Made by a program: the position numbers and the translations under genes
Shown: positions 18,861-26,948 of the stretch, piece after piece
How positions within the stretch are numbered: the stretch's first letter is position 1
Layout: every line of letters begins with the position of its first letter
Notes under the pieces: model-generated
Told to the model about the DNA's origin: nothing
What the model saw: the letters and a program-made list of their open reading frames with translations, nothing else
Databases searched by the model: none
Source: Winslowiella toletana
GTDB lineage: Bacteria; Pseudomonadota; Gammaproteobacteria; Enterobacterales; Enterobacteriaceae
DNA length: 64,000 nt
Assembly: GCF_017875465.1 (NCBI RefSeq)
Contig: NZ_JAGGMQ010000001.1
Location: 3,038,001-3,102,000 of the forward strand
Direction: 5' to 3'

Positions 18861-19437
18861 AAGAGTCGCCCGGCTGATGGTCGATAAGATCATGACGCTG
18901 GCACTGCCACAGCGCGGCCTGCCATAACGGTTGCAGGCGTCCGGCGGCAATCGCAGGAGGAGGGGTGGAACGGCTCACCGCTGGCTGTGGAAACAGCAGT
19001 TGCAGACGTGGCCAGCCAGCGGGCCACAGGGCATGGAGCAGCTGCAGACTGTCGGCAGCCTGCCCGCTGGCAAACAGCGCTGGCGGCAGCCAGCTGGCAG
19101 GGCGCAAACCTTTCGCCAGCCGCCGGCACCAGATTTTCATCTCTGAAGGCAGCGGCGTGGCGCAGCCGCAGATCTCGGCAACCAGATCGAGCAGCAGCTG
19201 ACGGCCCTGCGGCGTTAGCGCGCTAATCGCCAGCACCAGCGGCTGCGGCGGCGTAACGGGCGTCGGCGGGATCGCCAGTGACTGCTGCAATACCACCGCA
19301 TGCTGTTGCAGAAAGCGCTGCTGCTGCTCATCAGAGAGGGTGGCGAAGCGGCTGTTATGCCAGCTGCGATCCGCCTGCAACCAGAAGCCGCGCTGCCACC
19401 AGCTAAGCCAGCTCAGATTGAGTTCGTCATCGTTCAT
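18847..19437 (-). CDS. hrpD: HrpD type III accessory protein (SctK-like)
   Basis: A 196-residue Trp- and Leu-rich protein (LSWLSWWQRGFWLQADRSWHN). It is identified mainly by position between hrcJ and hrpE, its length, and the SctK-type start, since this family is poorly conserved. It would sit in the cytoplasmic sorting platform. It starts 6 bases after hrcJ stops and overlaps hrpE by 14 bases. Confidence 0.8.
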   Translation of the reverse strand: MNDDELNLSWLSWWQRGFWLQADRSWHNSRFATLSDEQQQRFLQQHAVVLQQSLAIPPTPVTPPQPLVLAISALTPQGRQLLLDLVAEICGCATPLPSEMKIWCRRLAKGLRPASWLPPALFASGQAADSLQLLHALWPAGWPRLQLLFPQPAVSRSTPPPAIAAGRLQPLWQAALWQCQRHDLIDHQPGDSYVES

Positions 19438-19443
19438 GGCAAA

Positions 19444-20220
19444 TTACTTGCCCTGTCCGGCATTATTCAGCGCCGGTTTCTTCAGACGACTGCCCGGTTT
19501 CAGCACCATAATCGCCACGCCCAGCAGCAGCAGTATGCCGATCACCAGGGTGATGATTTTAATCAGTGAATAGGTGCCTGGCGTCAGCTGGAACGGGCCA
19601 AGATGCACCACCTCGACATGATCCTGATAGGCTTTGGCCGGTACAAACACAATCGCCAGATCGCGGTCATCACGCCCGACAAGCCCCGGGATACTGGTGG
19701 CGACCAGCCGGCGGATACGCGGCTCGATACCGTCGGGATCAAGGGTGTCGTGGTATTTAATAAATACCGAGGCTGAGGCCGGTTGCACCGGCTCACCGGG
19801 CGCGATGCGCTCCGGCAGCACCACATGCACGCGCGCTACTACCACACCATCGATTTGCGCCAGGGTTGCTTCTACCTCCTGCGACAGCGCATAGATATAG
19901 CGTGCGCGCTCCTCCAGCGGGCTGGAGATCACGCCGCTTTTCTGGAACACCTCGCCTAAATTGGTGCGCGCTTTACGCGGTAAACCGGCAGCGCTCAGGA
20001 TATTTACCGCGCGTTCAATATCGGGCCGGTTAACCAGTACGCTGACCCCTTCTTTCGCCACCTCTTTTTGCGCCTCGATATGGTAGCGATCCAGTTCGGC
20101 GACAATATCGTTAGCATCATTTTCCGACAGGCCGCTGTTCAGCAGGGTTTGATCGCCACAGGCTGACAGCAGCATGGCTAAGGTCACGGCAAACAGCGCT
20201 TTCAGCAGATAAGCAGGCAT
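19444..20220 (-). CDS. hrcJ: HrcJ inner-membrane ring lipoprotein (SctJ)
   Basis: A 258-residue member of the YscJ/HrcJ family. The signal peptide ends in LLSAC, with lipidated Cys21. A ring-building motif follows (LNSGLSENDANDIVAELDRYHI), then RARVHVVLPER-type segments (VVVARVHVVLPERIAP) and a C-terminal membrane helix at about 220-242 followed by a basic tail. It forms the inner-membrane ring of the secretion system. It lies between hrpB (7 bases upstream) and hrpD. Confidence 0.95.
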   Translation of the reverse strand: MPAYLLKALFAVTLAMLLSACGDQTLLNSGLSENDANDIVAELDRYHIEAQKEVAKEGVSVLVNRPDIERAVNILSAAGLPRKARTNLGEVFQKSGVISSPLEERARYIYALSQEVEATLAQIDGVVVARVHVVLPERIAPGEPVQPASASVFIKYHDTLDPDGIEPRIRRLVATSIPGLVGRDDRDLAIVFVPAKAYQDHVEVVHLGPFQLTPGTYSLIKIITLVIGILLLLGVAIMVLKPGSRLKKPALNNAGQGK

Positions 20221-20227
20221 AAGAGGG

Positions 20228-20602
20228 CTACTGCAGGTTGGTGAGTTTATCGAGTGACTGCACGCCTTTGGAGATCACTTTGGCGTTCATCAGGCTCTCG
20301 ATATAGTAGTTGGACAGCTGGGCATTCGCTTTGGCGAAGTCCTCGGGGTTGGAGGATTTCGAGGCGATCGACAGATCGTGAAATGCCTCTTTCTGCGCGC
20401 GCTGGCTGCCGCTAATCGATTCGGTAATCCCGTTCATCATACCGGGAGAGGTGGCGGCCACGCTGTTATCCGGGGCGGCGGCGTTTTTATTCAGCTGCGA
20501 GGAAAACCAGTGAATATCGTCCTGGCTGGCCGGTTCCGGATACATCTCGACTGAGGCGACCGGTTCAGAAGTAAGTGCAGGTTTTGCTTCAGTGACTTTC
20601 AT
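20228..20602 (-). CDS. hrpB: HrpB inner-rod protein (SctI-like)
   Basis: A 124-residue mostly helical protein. The C-terminal part (DFAKANAQLSNYYIESLMNAKVISKGVQSLDKLTNLQ) has the pattern of SctI rod subunits. ATG 20602 is chosen over GTG 20608 because GGAG lies 8 bases upstream. It sits between hrpA and hrcJ, as in other Hrp1 clusters, in the hrpA transcript. Confidence 0.85.
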   Translation of the reverse strand: MKVTEAKPALTSEPVASVEMYPEPASQDDIHWFSSQLNKNAAAPDNSVAATSPGMMNGITESISGSQRAQKEAFHDLSIASKSSNPEDFAKANAQLSNYYIESLMNAKVISKGVQSLDKLTNLQ

Positions 20603-20665
20603 TGGCACGACTCCATGCAGGGAAAAGTGGGAGGAGCGGAGAGGTCCCCTCCCGGAACGCGATAA

Positions 20666-20905
20666 TTAGTACTGAATTTTAACCTGCGCAGCGGCGGAAC
20701 CGGCCTGCGCGGCGCTGTCGGCGATGCCGTTAATGCGCTGGTTTTCTGCATCCAGCGCCATTTTGTCCAGCTGGTTCTTCTGCATGGTGCCCTGAATCTC
20801 CTGCGCGCCAGACATAAAGTCCGCGCCATTGGATGCACCAGAAAGTTTGCTTGAGGCAGAACCTGCGTTGGTAATCAAACTCGACAATGAAGTAATGGCA
20901 GACAT
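20666..20905 (-). CDS. hrpA: HrpA pilin (Hrp needle/pilus subunit)
   Basis: A 79-residue Ala/Ser/Gly-rich protein with no signal peptide. The N-terminal part is Ser/Gly-rich and the C-terminal half helical (LDKMALDAENQRINGIADSA), the usual design of HrpA pilins, which assemble into the long extracellular Hrp pilus. A HrpL promoter lies 53 bases upstream of the start. It heads the operon hrpA-hrpB-hrcJ-hrpD-hrpE. Confidence 0.85.
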   Translation of the reverse strand: MSAITSLSSLITNAGSASSKLSGASNGADFMSGAQEIQGTMQKNQLDKMALDAENQRINGIADSAAQAGSAAAQVKIQY

Positions 20906-20957
20906 AGTGTGTTCCTCGCTAATTAGGATCAGTTTTCATCATGAATGTTGCATTGAT

Positions 20958-20985
20958 TAAGTGGCGAAGCGCGGGCGGCAGTTCC
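20958..20985 (-). promoter_or_regulatory. HrpL-dependent promoter (hrp box) upstream of hrpA
   Basis: On the minus strand: GGAACT, 15 bases, CCACTTA, identical in both half-sites to the box before hrpF. It precedes the hrpA start by 53 bases. Confidence 0.87.
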
Positions 20986-21059
20986 AGCAAAAGAGGATTT
21001 TTTTTTCGGGCAGGAAGAAAAGGGCATCGCCCACCGGTCTGATTCAGGTGGGCAGCTAT

Positions 21060-22040
21060 TCAGCTATCAAGATTTAACAGCTTAAGACGGTGATACAGCG
21101 TACGGCGCGGAATACCCAGCTCATGCACCACATCATCAATGCGATTATCGTGACGGCGCAGGCAGTCATGGATCAGGCTGCGCTCAATGCGGCGCATACG
21201 GTCTTTCAGCAGCGAGCGCCCCTCCTCTTTTTTAAGTTCGCTACTGCAGAGCGGCGGCAGCCCCAGCACAAAACGCTCGGCGGCGGCTTTCATCTCGCGG
21301 ATATTGCCCGGCCAGCTGTGCAACAGCAGGGCTTCATCCAGCGCTGGCGAGCGTCCGGGCAGCGGCTGATCCAGCCGCAGCGCCGCTTCATGGGTAAAGC
21401 GGCGGAACATCGGAATAATCAGCTCTGGACGTGAGCGCACCGTTGGCGTGTCGATTTTGATGGTATCGAGGCGGAAGAACAGGTCGCGGCGAAAACGTCC
21501 CTGCTCCACCAGCTGCTCCAGCGGCGTCTGCGAGGCGGCGACAATGCGCAGATCAAGACCGACGCTTTTGGTGCTGCCGAGTCGCTCGATGGCGCGCGTT
21601 TCCAGCACGCGCAGCAGCTTGGCCTGCACCGTCAGCGGCATGCTGTCGATCTCATCGAGAAACAGCAGGCCTTTATTGGCGCTTTCGATGTAGCCGGCAC
21701 GCGAGTTATTCGCCCCGGTATATGCACCGGACATTACACCGAACAGTTCACTCTCCGCCAGCGTCTCCGGAATCGCCGCGCAGTTAACCGGCACCATCGG
21801 CCCGCGGCAGCCGGACAGGCGGTAGATGCGCATTGCCAGTGTGTCTTTGCCGGTACCGGTTTCACCCTGCAGCAGCACATCGATTTTCAGCGGCGCGATG
21901 GTCTGCACAATTTTATGCAGATGATTGTGAATATCGGCCTGCGGCGAGCAGCTGTTCGCCGCTGTGCTGATGACGGAACTGTTATCAATGCTCACCTCAT
22001 CTGCGCTGCTGCGCATCTGAGTCTTAGTAAGACCAACCAT
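21060..22040 (-). CDS. hrpS: HrpS sigma-54 enhancer-binding activator
   Basis: A 326-residue AAA+ activator with no N-terminal receiver domain, as typical of HrpS. The Walker A is GETGTGKD (about 59-66). The sigma-54 contact loop reads GAYTGA, as is usual in HrpS, rather than GAFTGA. Walker B is LLFLDEID and a Fis-type HTH closes the protein (DDVVHELGIPRRTLYHRLKLL). In Erwinia it activates hrpL. Its usual upstream partners hrpX and hrpY and its target hrpL are not in this window. GGAGAA precedes the start. Confidence 0.94.
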   Translation of the reverse strand: MVGLTKTQMRSSADEVSIDNSSVISTAANSCSPQADIHNHLHKIVQTIAPLKIDVLLQGETGTGKDTLAMRIYRLSGCRGPMVPVNCAAIPETLAESELFGVMSGAYTGANNSRAGYIESANKGLLFLDEIDSMPLTVQAKLLRVLETRAIERLGSTKSVGLDLRIVAASQTPLEQLVEQGRFRRDLFFRLDTIKIDTPTVRSRPELIIPMFRRFTHEAALRLDQPLPGRSPALDEALLLHSWPGNIREMKAAAERFVLGLPPLCSSELKKEEGRSLLKDRMRRIERSLIHDCLRRHDNRIDDVVHELGIPRRTLYHRLKLLNLDS

Positions 22041-22375
22041 AAATTCTCCAGTGGCTTAACGTAAACGCCGGATCCCAACATGCTGGCGTTAAAGCAATCC
22101 TGTTTGAAGCAATAGTGAAGCTGAGCTGATGTAAGTCTTGTTGTAAAAAATTACAAATCTTAAGTCAGCTTTACTCTCGCCCATGGTTGCCTGATTGCGC
22201 TATCAGTCCTGGATGATAGTTGTGTAGGGATTATCCATGACCCTGTAGGGATATCCTTACAGCGACCGACAGAATAAGCGTAAATACAATCAATTATGCT
22301 AAGTGGCCGATAGTGCGGTTGATGCGGTGAAACTTTTATGACCATCAGACAACGGAACGCTGCTGAGATTAATTT

Positions 22376-22403
22376 GGAACTCATCGATAGCATCGCCCAC
22401 CTA
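22376..22403 (+). promoter_or_regulatory. HrpL-dependent promoter (hrp box) for the harpin operon
   Basis: GGAACT (22376-22381), 15 bases, CCACCTA (22397-22403) on the plus strand. It is 147 bases before the first harpin-like start, leaving a long leader. The gap from 22041 to 22550 holds no other convincing gene. Confidence 0.85.
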
Positions 22404-22550
22404 TTAATCGAGTCGAAACCTGAAAAACCGCCCGAAATGTCAGTTAAATGTAAGTAAATTGGCATGCAGGCGACCATAAACTGTAAAGGTGGTAACCGGT
22501 TGCGGCTCAAAAACATTCAAAACGATTACGTTTACTCGAGGAGTTATCCA

Positions 22551-23123
22551 ATGAAATTTCCCGGAATAGGTGGCGGTGCATCCAGCGCCGGTAAAATTGA
22601 TACTCCGCCCGCAACAGCTGCGGGCAAAATTGATACCCCAAACACGGCGGCGAAAGCCGATAGCGCTGCGTCCGGCAAGGCCGGTGGCGGTCCACTCTCT
22701 TACGCCGGTAAGGCGATGAACGTAGCGGGAGGCGCCAGTACGCTGGCTTCGATGACCGGTATTGGCGGCGGTGGCAATTCTGCCAGCGCCAGCAACTCTG
22801 CTACTGCAACGGGTTCTGGCCAGTCGCAGTCTGCCAGCAGTGGTGGCGGTCTGGCGTCAATGGCATCTAAGTTGTTGATGATGCTGGGTCTGCAACAGTT
22901 ACTGGGTGGTGGTGAACAATCCCAGCAGAACCAGGTTCAGCAACAGCCTAAGCAGCAGTCTGCCGCGCAGCCAGCTAAAAGCGAAGGCGGCGGTATGGCT
23001 CAGCAAATGATGCAGATGATGCAGCAGATGATGCAGATGATGATGCAGCTGATGGGCATGCAGAGCAGCGGCAACAGCAGCAGCAACAGCAACCAGAGCG
23101 GAGGTGGCAACAATGGCAATTAA
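22551..23123 (+). CDS. Harpin-like secreted protein 1 (Gly/Ser/Gln/Met-rich)
   Basis: A 190-residue heat-stable-type protein with no Cys, few aromatic residues and no signal peptide, the composition of harpins. It has Gly-rich segments, a hydrophobic block (KLLMMLGLQQLLGGGEQ) and an extreme Met/Gln run near the C-terminus (MMQMMQQMMQMMMQLMGMQ). ATG 22551 is chosen for the GAGGAG 7 bases upstream; the frame is open from 22464. It is probably a type III-exported translocation helper. Its stop overlaps the next gene by 11 bases. I do not recognise a named family beyond harpin-like. Confidence 0.75.
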   Translation: MKFPGIGGGASSAGKIDTPPATAAGKIDTPNTAAKADSAASGKAGGGPLSYAGKAMNVAGGASTLASMTGIGGGGNSASASNSATATGSGQSQSASSGGGLASMASKLLMMLGLQQLLGGGEQSQQNQVQQQPKQQSAAQPAKSEGGGMAQQMMQMMQQMMQMMMQLMGMQSSGNSSSNSNQSGGGNNGN

Positions 23124-23703
23124 CGGACTGGGTGCGGGCGGTAATGCGCTGGCGCTGCTGAGTCAGCTGACTCAATCATCGCAGAGCCAGCAGAATGTCT
23201 CTAATCAGAGCCAGAGCAGCGGCACCTCGCCGGTGACCTTTGGCACCAATGCCGCCAGCGCGGTGCAGCCACAATCGCTGGCGCAGAAGAGCAGCGCCAG
23301 CGGTGAGAGTGACTCGCAGGGCGGCATGATGGGCATGATGCAGCAGATGATGCAGATGTTGCAGCAGCTGTTGCAGGCGATGATGCAGCAGATGGGCGGC
23401 GATGCGAAGCAGGGCGGTGAGGCGGGAACTTCTGGCGCTGCGGGTGCGGGTGGCGCGGGTAATGCTGCTTCACCTGAAGGCGCTGCGGGCGGCGAGGGCG
23501 CTGGCAATGCTGCTGCTCCGGCGAATGCTGCGGCTTCTGAAAACAGTGGTGAAGCCGCAGGCGGCGGTCAGCAGTCTGGCGGGCTGGGCGATATGCTGAA
23601 AAATGCCCTGATGATGCTGGGTATGAATTCGCTGATGCAGATGATCGGTGGCGGTAACCAGAATCAGGCCGAGAGCCAGTCACAGAATCAGTCTCAGGTC
23701 TAA
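23113..23703 (+). CDS. Harpin-like secreted protein 2
   Basis: A 196-residue Gly/Ala/Ser/Gln/Met-rich protein without Cys or signal peptide. It carries MMGMMQQMMQMLQQLLQAM in the middle, an Ala/Gly-rich linker, and the block NALMMLGMNSLMQMIGGG near the end, which resembles blocks in genes 1 and 3 of this operon. ATG 23113 is chosen because GGAGG sits 8 bases upstream; GTG 23104 is possible. It overlaps gene 1 and is 18 bases before gene 3. Export by the Hrp system is inferred from composition and promoter. Confidence 0.75.
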   Translation: MAINGLGAGGNALALLSQLTQSSQSQQNVSNQSQSSGTSPVTFGTNAASAVQPQSLAQKSSASGESDSQGGMMGMMQQMMQMLQQLLQAMMQQMGGDAKQGGEAGTSGAAGAGGAGNAASPEGAAGGEGAGNAAAPANAAASENSGEAAGGGQQSGGLGDMLKNALMMLGMNSLMQMIGGGNQNQAESQSQNQSQV

Positions 23704-23721
23704 GCCCGGAGGAACTATTCG

Positions 23722-24816
23722 ATGGCAATTCAATTAGGTAACGGGGGAGGTCTCTCTCCCGGCATACTGAGCGATATAAAGATGCCGCCCGGCGCGCAAA
23801 GCCCGGCAGCATCGGGCCAGTTATCGCTGAAGAAAGATGCCAGCACCATCAGCTACGGTGGCAGTGGCGGCGGCATCGCTGACAGTAGCTTGCTGTCTGG
23901 TAAGCAGAGCAGCGCCGGGCAGCTGTCTCAGCAGAACGGCGCCGGAATGTTGCAGGGCATGCTGATGCTGCTGGGTATGCAGGCGCTGATGCAGTCGATG
24001 GGCGCAGGTAATACTGAGGGCGCGCAAGCGGAGGCCACCGCATTGCCGGAAGAGTCGGCAGCGGGCAGCGGTACTGCCGATCCTAATATTCGCTCCAGCG
24101 AGAAGGATCTTACCGTCAAACCGAGCGAAGAGAATCTGCAGGGGCGTCCGGTCGGTGATAACCGTACTGCCGATCAGATTATCGATGACAACCCGGTGCT
24201 GAAGAACCTTGGCGATCAGAAAGACATCAAGCGCGATGAGCTGAAACAGCGCTTTGGTGACTGGACTGAAGACAATAAGGATCCGAAAAGTCGCGCCGAT
24301 GCTGCTTACAATATGTCCTGTGTGCTGAACAGCATTAAAGGGCTGAACGGCAGCGACGGCAGCGAGCGGACGGAAATCTCAGCTAATGACAAGATCGAAG
24401 GGATCACTAAAGACGGCGATGCGCGTCACGGCACTGAAGCCGGTGTGCTGAAGGATGTGGCTGAGCAGGGTCTGAAGATGCTGCCGGACAACAAAAATCT
24501 GCCGGAAACCAGTGATACTCATGTGCGCAAAGATGGCACCAATAAAGATAACTTCCAGTGGGGAATGGGCGAGATTGGTAAGGTGCTATCCAATATCCCT
24601 ATCCTGAAATCGGTGCTGGCGCCAACCTTTAACAATATTGGCGAAGCGCGCGATCTGGGCGAAGTGTTTACTGGTGGCCTGAAAGGGCTGGGAGAGGGGG
24701 CATTAAGCGCGGCGCGCGGCCCGGTCGGCTGGGGGATAACTGCCGCCACTGATACCGTGCAAATTGCGATGGAAAATGCCAATAAAGATAAGAAAGACCC
24801 GCCGCCGTTCTCCTGA
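23722..24816 (+). CDS. Harpin/HrpK-HrpF-type putative translocator
   Basis: A 364-residue protein. The N-terminal 140 residues are harpin-like (Gly/Ser/Gln-rich, with GMLMLLGMQALMQSMGAG). The C-terminal part is a folded polar domain (ADQIIDDNPVLKNLGDQKD; KDGDARHGTEAGVLKD) resembling what I remember of HrpK/HrpF translocator domains. It ends with a Gly/Ala-rich, weakly hydrophobic stretch (LGEGALSAARGPVGWGITAA). It has one Cys and no signal peptide. GGAGGAA precedes the start. It may help effectors such as DspE cross the host membrane. The HrpK match is from memory of motifs, so the call is moderate. Confidence 0.65.
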   Translation: MAIQLGNGGGLSPGILSDIKMPPGAQSPAASGQLSLKKDASTISYGGSGGGIADSSLLSGKQSSAGQLSQQNGAGMLQGMLMLLGMQALMQSMGAGNTEGAQAEATALPEESAAGSGTADPNIRSSEKDLTVKPSEENLQGRPVGDNRTADQIIDDNPVLKNLGDQKDIKRDELKQRFGDWTEDNKDPKSRADAAYNMSCVLNSIKGLNGSDGSERTEISANDKIEGITKDGDARHGTEAGVLKDVAEQGLKMLPDNKNLPETSDTHVRKDGTNKDNFQWGMGEIGKVLSNIPILKSVLAPTFNNIGEARDLGEVFTGGLKGLGEGALSAARGPVGWGITAATDTVQIAMENANKDKKDPPPFS

Positions 24817-24846
24817 GTGGCGCTGCAACGCCTTGTATTTCCCTTT

Positions 24847-24876
24847 GTCCCTGCTACTGCTCAGGGACTTTTTTTT
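24847..24876 (+). terminator. Intrinsic terminator after the harpin operon
   Basis: GTCCCTG and CAGGGAC form a 7-bp stem with an 8-base loop, followed by eight T. It ends the plus-strand harpin operon 30 bases after its last stop. Confidence 0.9.
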
Positions 24877-24900
24877 GCCTGAATCCAGGGAATCAAAAAC

Positions 24901-24930
24901 CGTAGGGGCAGCGTTCTCGCCGCCCGTACC
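24901..24930. repeat. Dispersed palindromic element (GTAGGGGCAGCG type)
   Basis: GTAGGGGCAGCGTTCTCGCC followed by GCCCGT forms an imperfect GC-rich hairpin. The same element occurs at 52090-52113, 52125-52150 and, shorter, at 58720-58743. All copies lie between genes. It looks like a REP-like family of this genus. Confidence 0.7.
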
Positions 24931-24935
24931 GCAAC

Positions 24936-25445
24936 TTAAGAAATAAAGTTCTTACCCTGCTTCAGCACCACATCACAGGCTTTGGTTTTCACCTTTTTGC
25001 CCATTTCGGTGTCGCCAAGGCTCTTCAGATTCAGCTGCTGACCGTTGCCGGTATTCAGCAGCCCCATCAGGCCCTGCTGATAATCGGTCTGCTGCGTTTT
25101 CTCCTGCTGAGTGTTCAGACCCAGTTTGCCCAGCACCTGGTTTTTCACCGACGAGACATTATTATCCACCACATTGTTTTTCACACAGTATTCCAGCACG
25201 CCAGCGGCGTTAGTCATGCTGTTAGCGCTTACCGCTTTATCGCCGCCGGTTAACAGGCCGGAGAGGGAAGAGAGCGAAGTGCCGCTTTGTGCAGTGTTGC
25301 TAGCGGTATTGCTGTTATTCTGCTGACCGAGCTGCGATGCCGCGCTGTTCAGCTGATCCTGCCAGCTGGCCGCAGCGGCATTGCCCGCCAGCAGCGCTGA
25401 TGAGATGCTCAGAGCCAGTAACACCCGCTGAATGGACTTGTTCAT
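24936..25445 (-). CDS. yjjA: DUF2501 family exported protein YjjA
   Basis: A 169-residue exported protein. Residues 1-26 are a signal peptide (LLALSISSALLAGNAAAA). The rest is Gln/Ser/Asn-rich with the conserved DUF2501 part LEYCVKNNVVDN and KVKTKACDVVLKQG, where the two Cys probably form a disulfide in the periplasm. E. coli YjjA is the recognised homologue, with unknown function. It lies between the harpin operon and tRNA-Leu, marking the return to the core chromosome. Confidence 0.85.
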   Translation of the reverse strand: MNKSIQRVLLALSISSALLAGNAAAASWQDQLNSAASQLGQQNNSNTASNTAQSGTSLSSLSGLLTGGDKAVSANSMTNAAGVLEYCVKNNVVDNNVSSVKNQVLGKLGLNTQQEKTQQTDYQQGLMGLLNTGNGQQLNLKSLGDTEMGKKVKTKACDVVLKQGKNFIS

Positions 25446-25692
25446 TGGTAACCCCTGTTTACTGTATTACGCACAATGCCGACAGAAAAAGGCATTGCGC
25501 CTGCTATTAGAGACTTTCCGACTTTGGCTAAGTGTAGAAGTTCCTGTGGCGGGATGGGGGGTAGGGGAAATAAGGGGGAATTGGGATTTATCTGTATGGG
25601 TGAGACCAGTGGCTGAACGCAGGGAAAGTGCGGCTTTGCTGGCGACTGCGCTGTTTTTTTCAGCACTCAGATCGCAACCCCGAGGATTAAGG

Positions 25693-25720
25693 TTGCGCAG
25701 ACCTTGTGTAACGGTATAAT
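25693..25720 (+). promoter_or_regulatory. Promoter of tRNA-Leu(CAA)
   Basis: TTGCGC (25693-25698), 16-bp spacing, perfect TATAAT (25715-25720), 27 bases before the tRNA. The remainder of the yjjA-tRNA gap (25446-25692) shows nothing I can name. Confidence 0.8.
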
Positions 25721-25747
25721 CCCCAACGTTTTCCGCGTACTCTTCGT

Positions 25748-25832
25748 GCCGAAGTGGCGAAATCGGTAGACGCAGTTGATTCAAAATCAACCATCGAGAG
25801 ATGTGCCGGTTCGAGTCCGGCCTTCGGCACCA
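25748..25832 (+). tRNA. leuX: tRNA-Leu (CAA anticodon)
   Basis: An 85-nt class II tRNA. The acceptor stem pairs GCCGAAG with CTTCGGC, followed by an encoded ACCA end. The anticodon arm is GTTGA-TTCAAAA-TCAAC with anticodon CAA. A variable arm and the T arm GCCGGTTCGAGTCCGGC are present. It is nearly identical to E. coli leuX as I remember it, a well-known integration hot spot. The accessory region starts just downstream. Confidence 0.97.
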
Positions 25833-25850
25833 TATGAGTATGAAAAATTA

Positions 25851-25876
25851 AGTCACCGTGAGGTGGCTTTTTTTTT
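25851..25876 (+). terminator. Intrinsic terminator of tRNA-Leu
   Basis: AGTCACC and GGTGGCT pair (one G-T pair) around GTGA, followed by nine T. It lies 18 bases after the tRNA end. Confidence 0.88.
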
Positions 25877-26105
25877 GCCTGCTGTTTGCAAGATTTCCAT
25901 TTAACTGATTGTTTAATAGTAATTTATTCATTATATGAAAAGTTCCTCTGAACCTGATAAGTGGCCATCAGTCAGGCCGTAGAATGTGCTGCGCCCGTTC
26001 TGGGCAACTATTTAATCTTACTTAATAATTCGGTATGCTGGACGCTGCCGGGATAAGTTTTTAGCCGGGTTAATAGCGAACAGATTATTACAGGGAGTAA
26101 TTATC

Positions 26106-26948
26106 ATGGAAATGCTAAAGTTACCTGCCACAATATTTACCACACAAAGGAAATTTGAAGACTATACTGCGGAAGATATGCGATATGGCGATTTATCATC
26201 ATCTCAATTAAAAGAAAAATTTAAACTTAACGCTATTTCTGAAGTAGCAGATCCTTATACGCTTACCAGACTCACTCCTTTTGATTCGCCGAGATCAAGA
26301 TTCGCCAACGTTTATGGAAGCGGAAGAGGTGAGAAATTAACCATCAGAGAGTGCGCTAATCTTCTTTTTGATGAAATGCGCGTATTGTCCTGGCCTTTCT
26401 CCTTTTACAGCCCATATAAGCAGCTGATTAACCGAATGTTAACGCATATGCAGAATAAAAATGGCATATCATTTCGGGATTCTATTTTTAATTTGGCGCT
26501 GGCAAACCAGATTACTCTGAATAAATCTAAAGAGAGTTCTCTTGAGACTATTAAATCAATAATAAATAAAAATGTAGACTATGAAAGAAAAGGTTACCCA
26601 GAATCAAAGTTGGGAGCGTTCTCGGATGCATTAAAAGTCACTGTGTTGCCTAAATTCACCAGATTTTCTGATAACATCAACGGCCTTGGCATAACTGTGC
26701 ATGATATCCATGCGATGCGTATCAAGCTGATAAATTTAGAAGTGAACCATAACCGCTGGAAGGCAAATGTGCAGTATCAGGCACAAGATCACTTTGGCCT
26801 TGATAACAATGATATAATGAAAACCAAGTTTAATCAGTTTAGATTCTTCAGGATCTGGTTTGTACTTCAACGTTACGAGAAGTTTGGATTCAGACCTTTT
26901 ATGACAGATATGGAGACTACATTAGTGATAGAAGGCGGATCGAGATGA
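26106..26948 (+). CDS. DUF3289 (YPO3983-type) protein, full-length copy
   Basis: A 280-residue cytosolic-looking protein without signal peptide. Conserved blocks are EDMRYGDLSSSQLKEKF (23-39), ITVHDIHAMRI (196-206), DHFGLDNNDIM and FRIWFVLQRYEKFGFRPFMT near the C-terminus. These recur in the shorter paralogue at 37083. Function is unknown. The family often sits with small DUF943 membrane proteins in enterobacterial accessory islands, so a toxin or effector role is suspected but unproven. The region is AT-rich compared with the core. Its stop overlaps the next gene (ATGA). Confidence 0.8.
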   Translation: MEMLKLPATIFTTQRKFEDYTAEDMRYGDLSSSQLKEKFKLNAISEVADPYTLTRLTPFDSPRSRFANVYGSGRGEKLTIRECANLLFDEMRVLSWPFSFYSPYKQLINRMLTHMQNKNGISFRDSIFNLALANQITLNKSKESSLETIKSIINKNVDYERKGYPESKLGAFSDALKVTVLPKFTRFSDNINGLGITVHDIHAMRIKLINLEVNHNRWKANVQYQAQDHFGLDNNDIMKTKFNQFRFFRIWFVLQRYEKFGFRPFMTDMETTLVIEGGSR

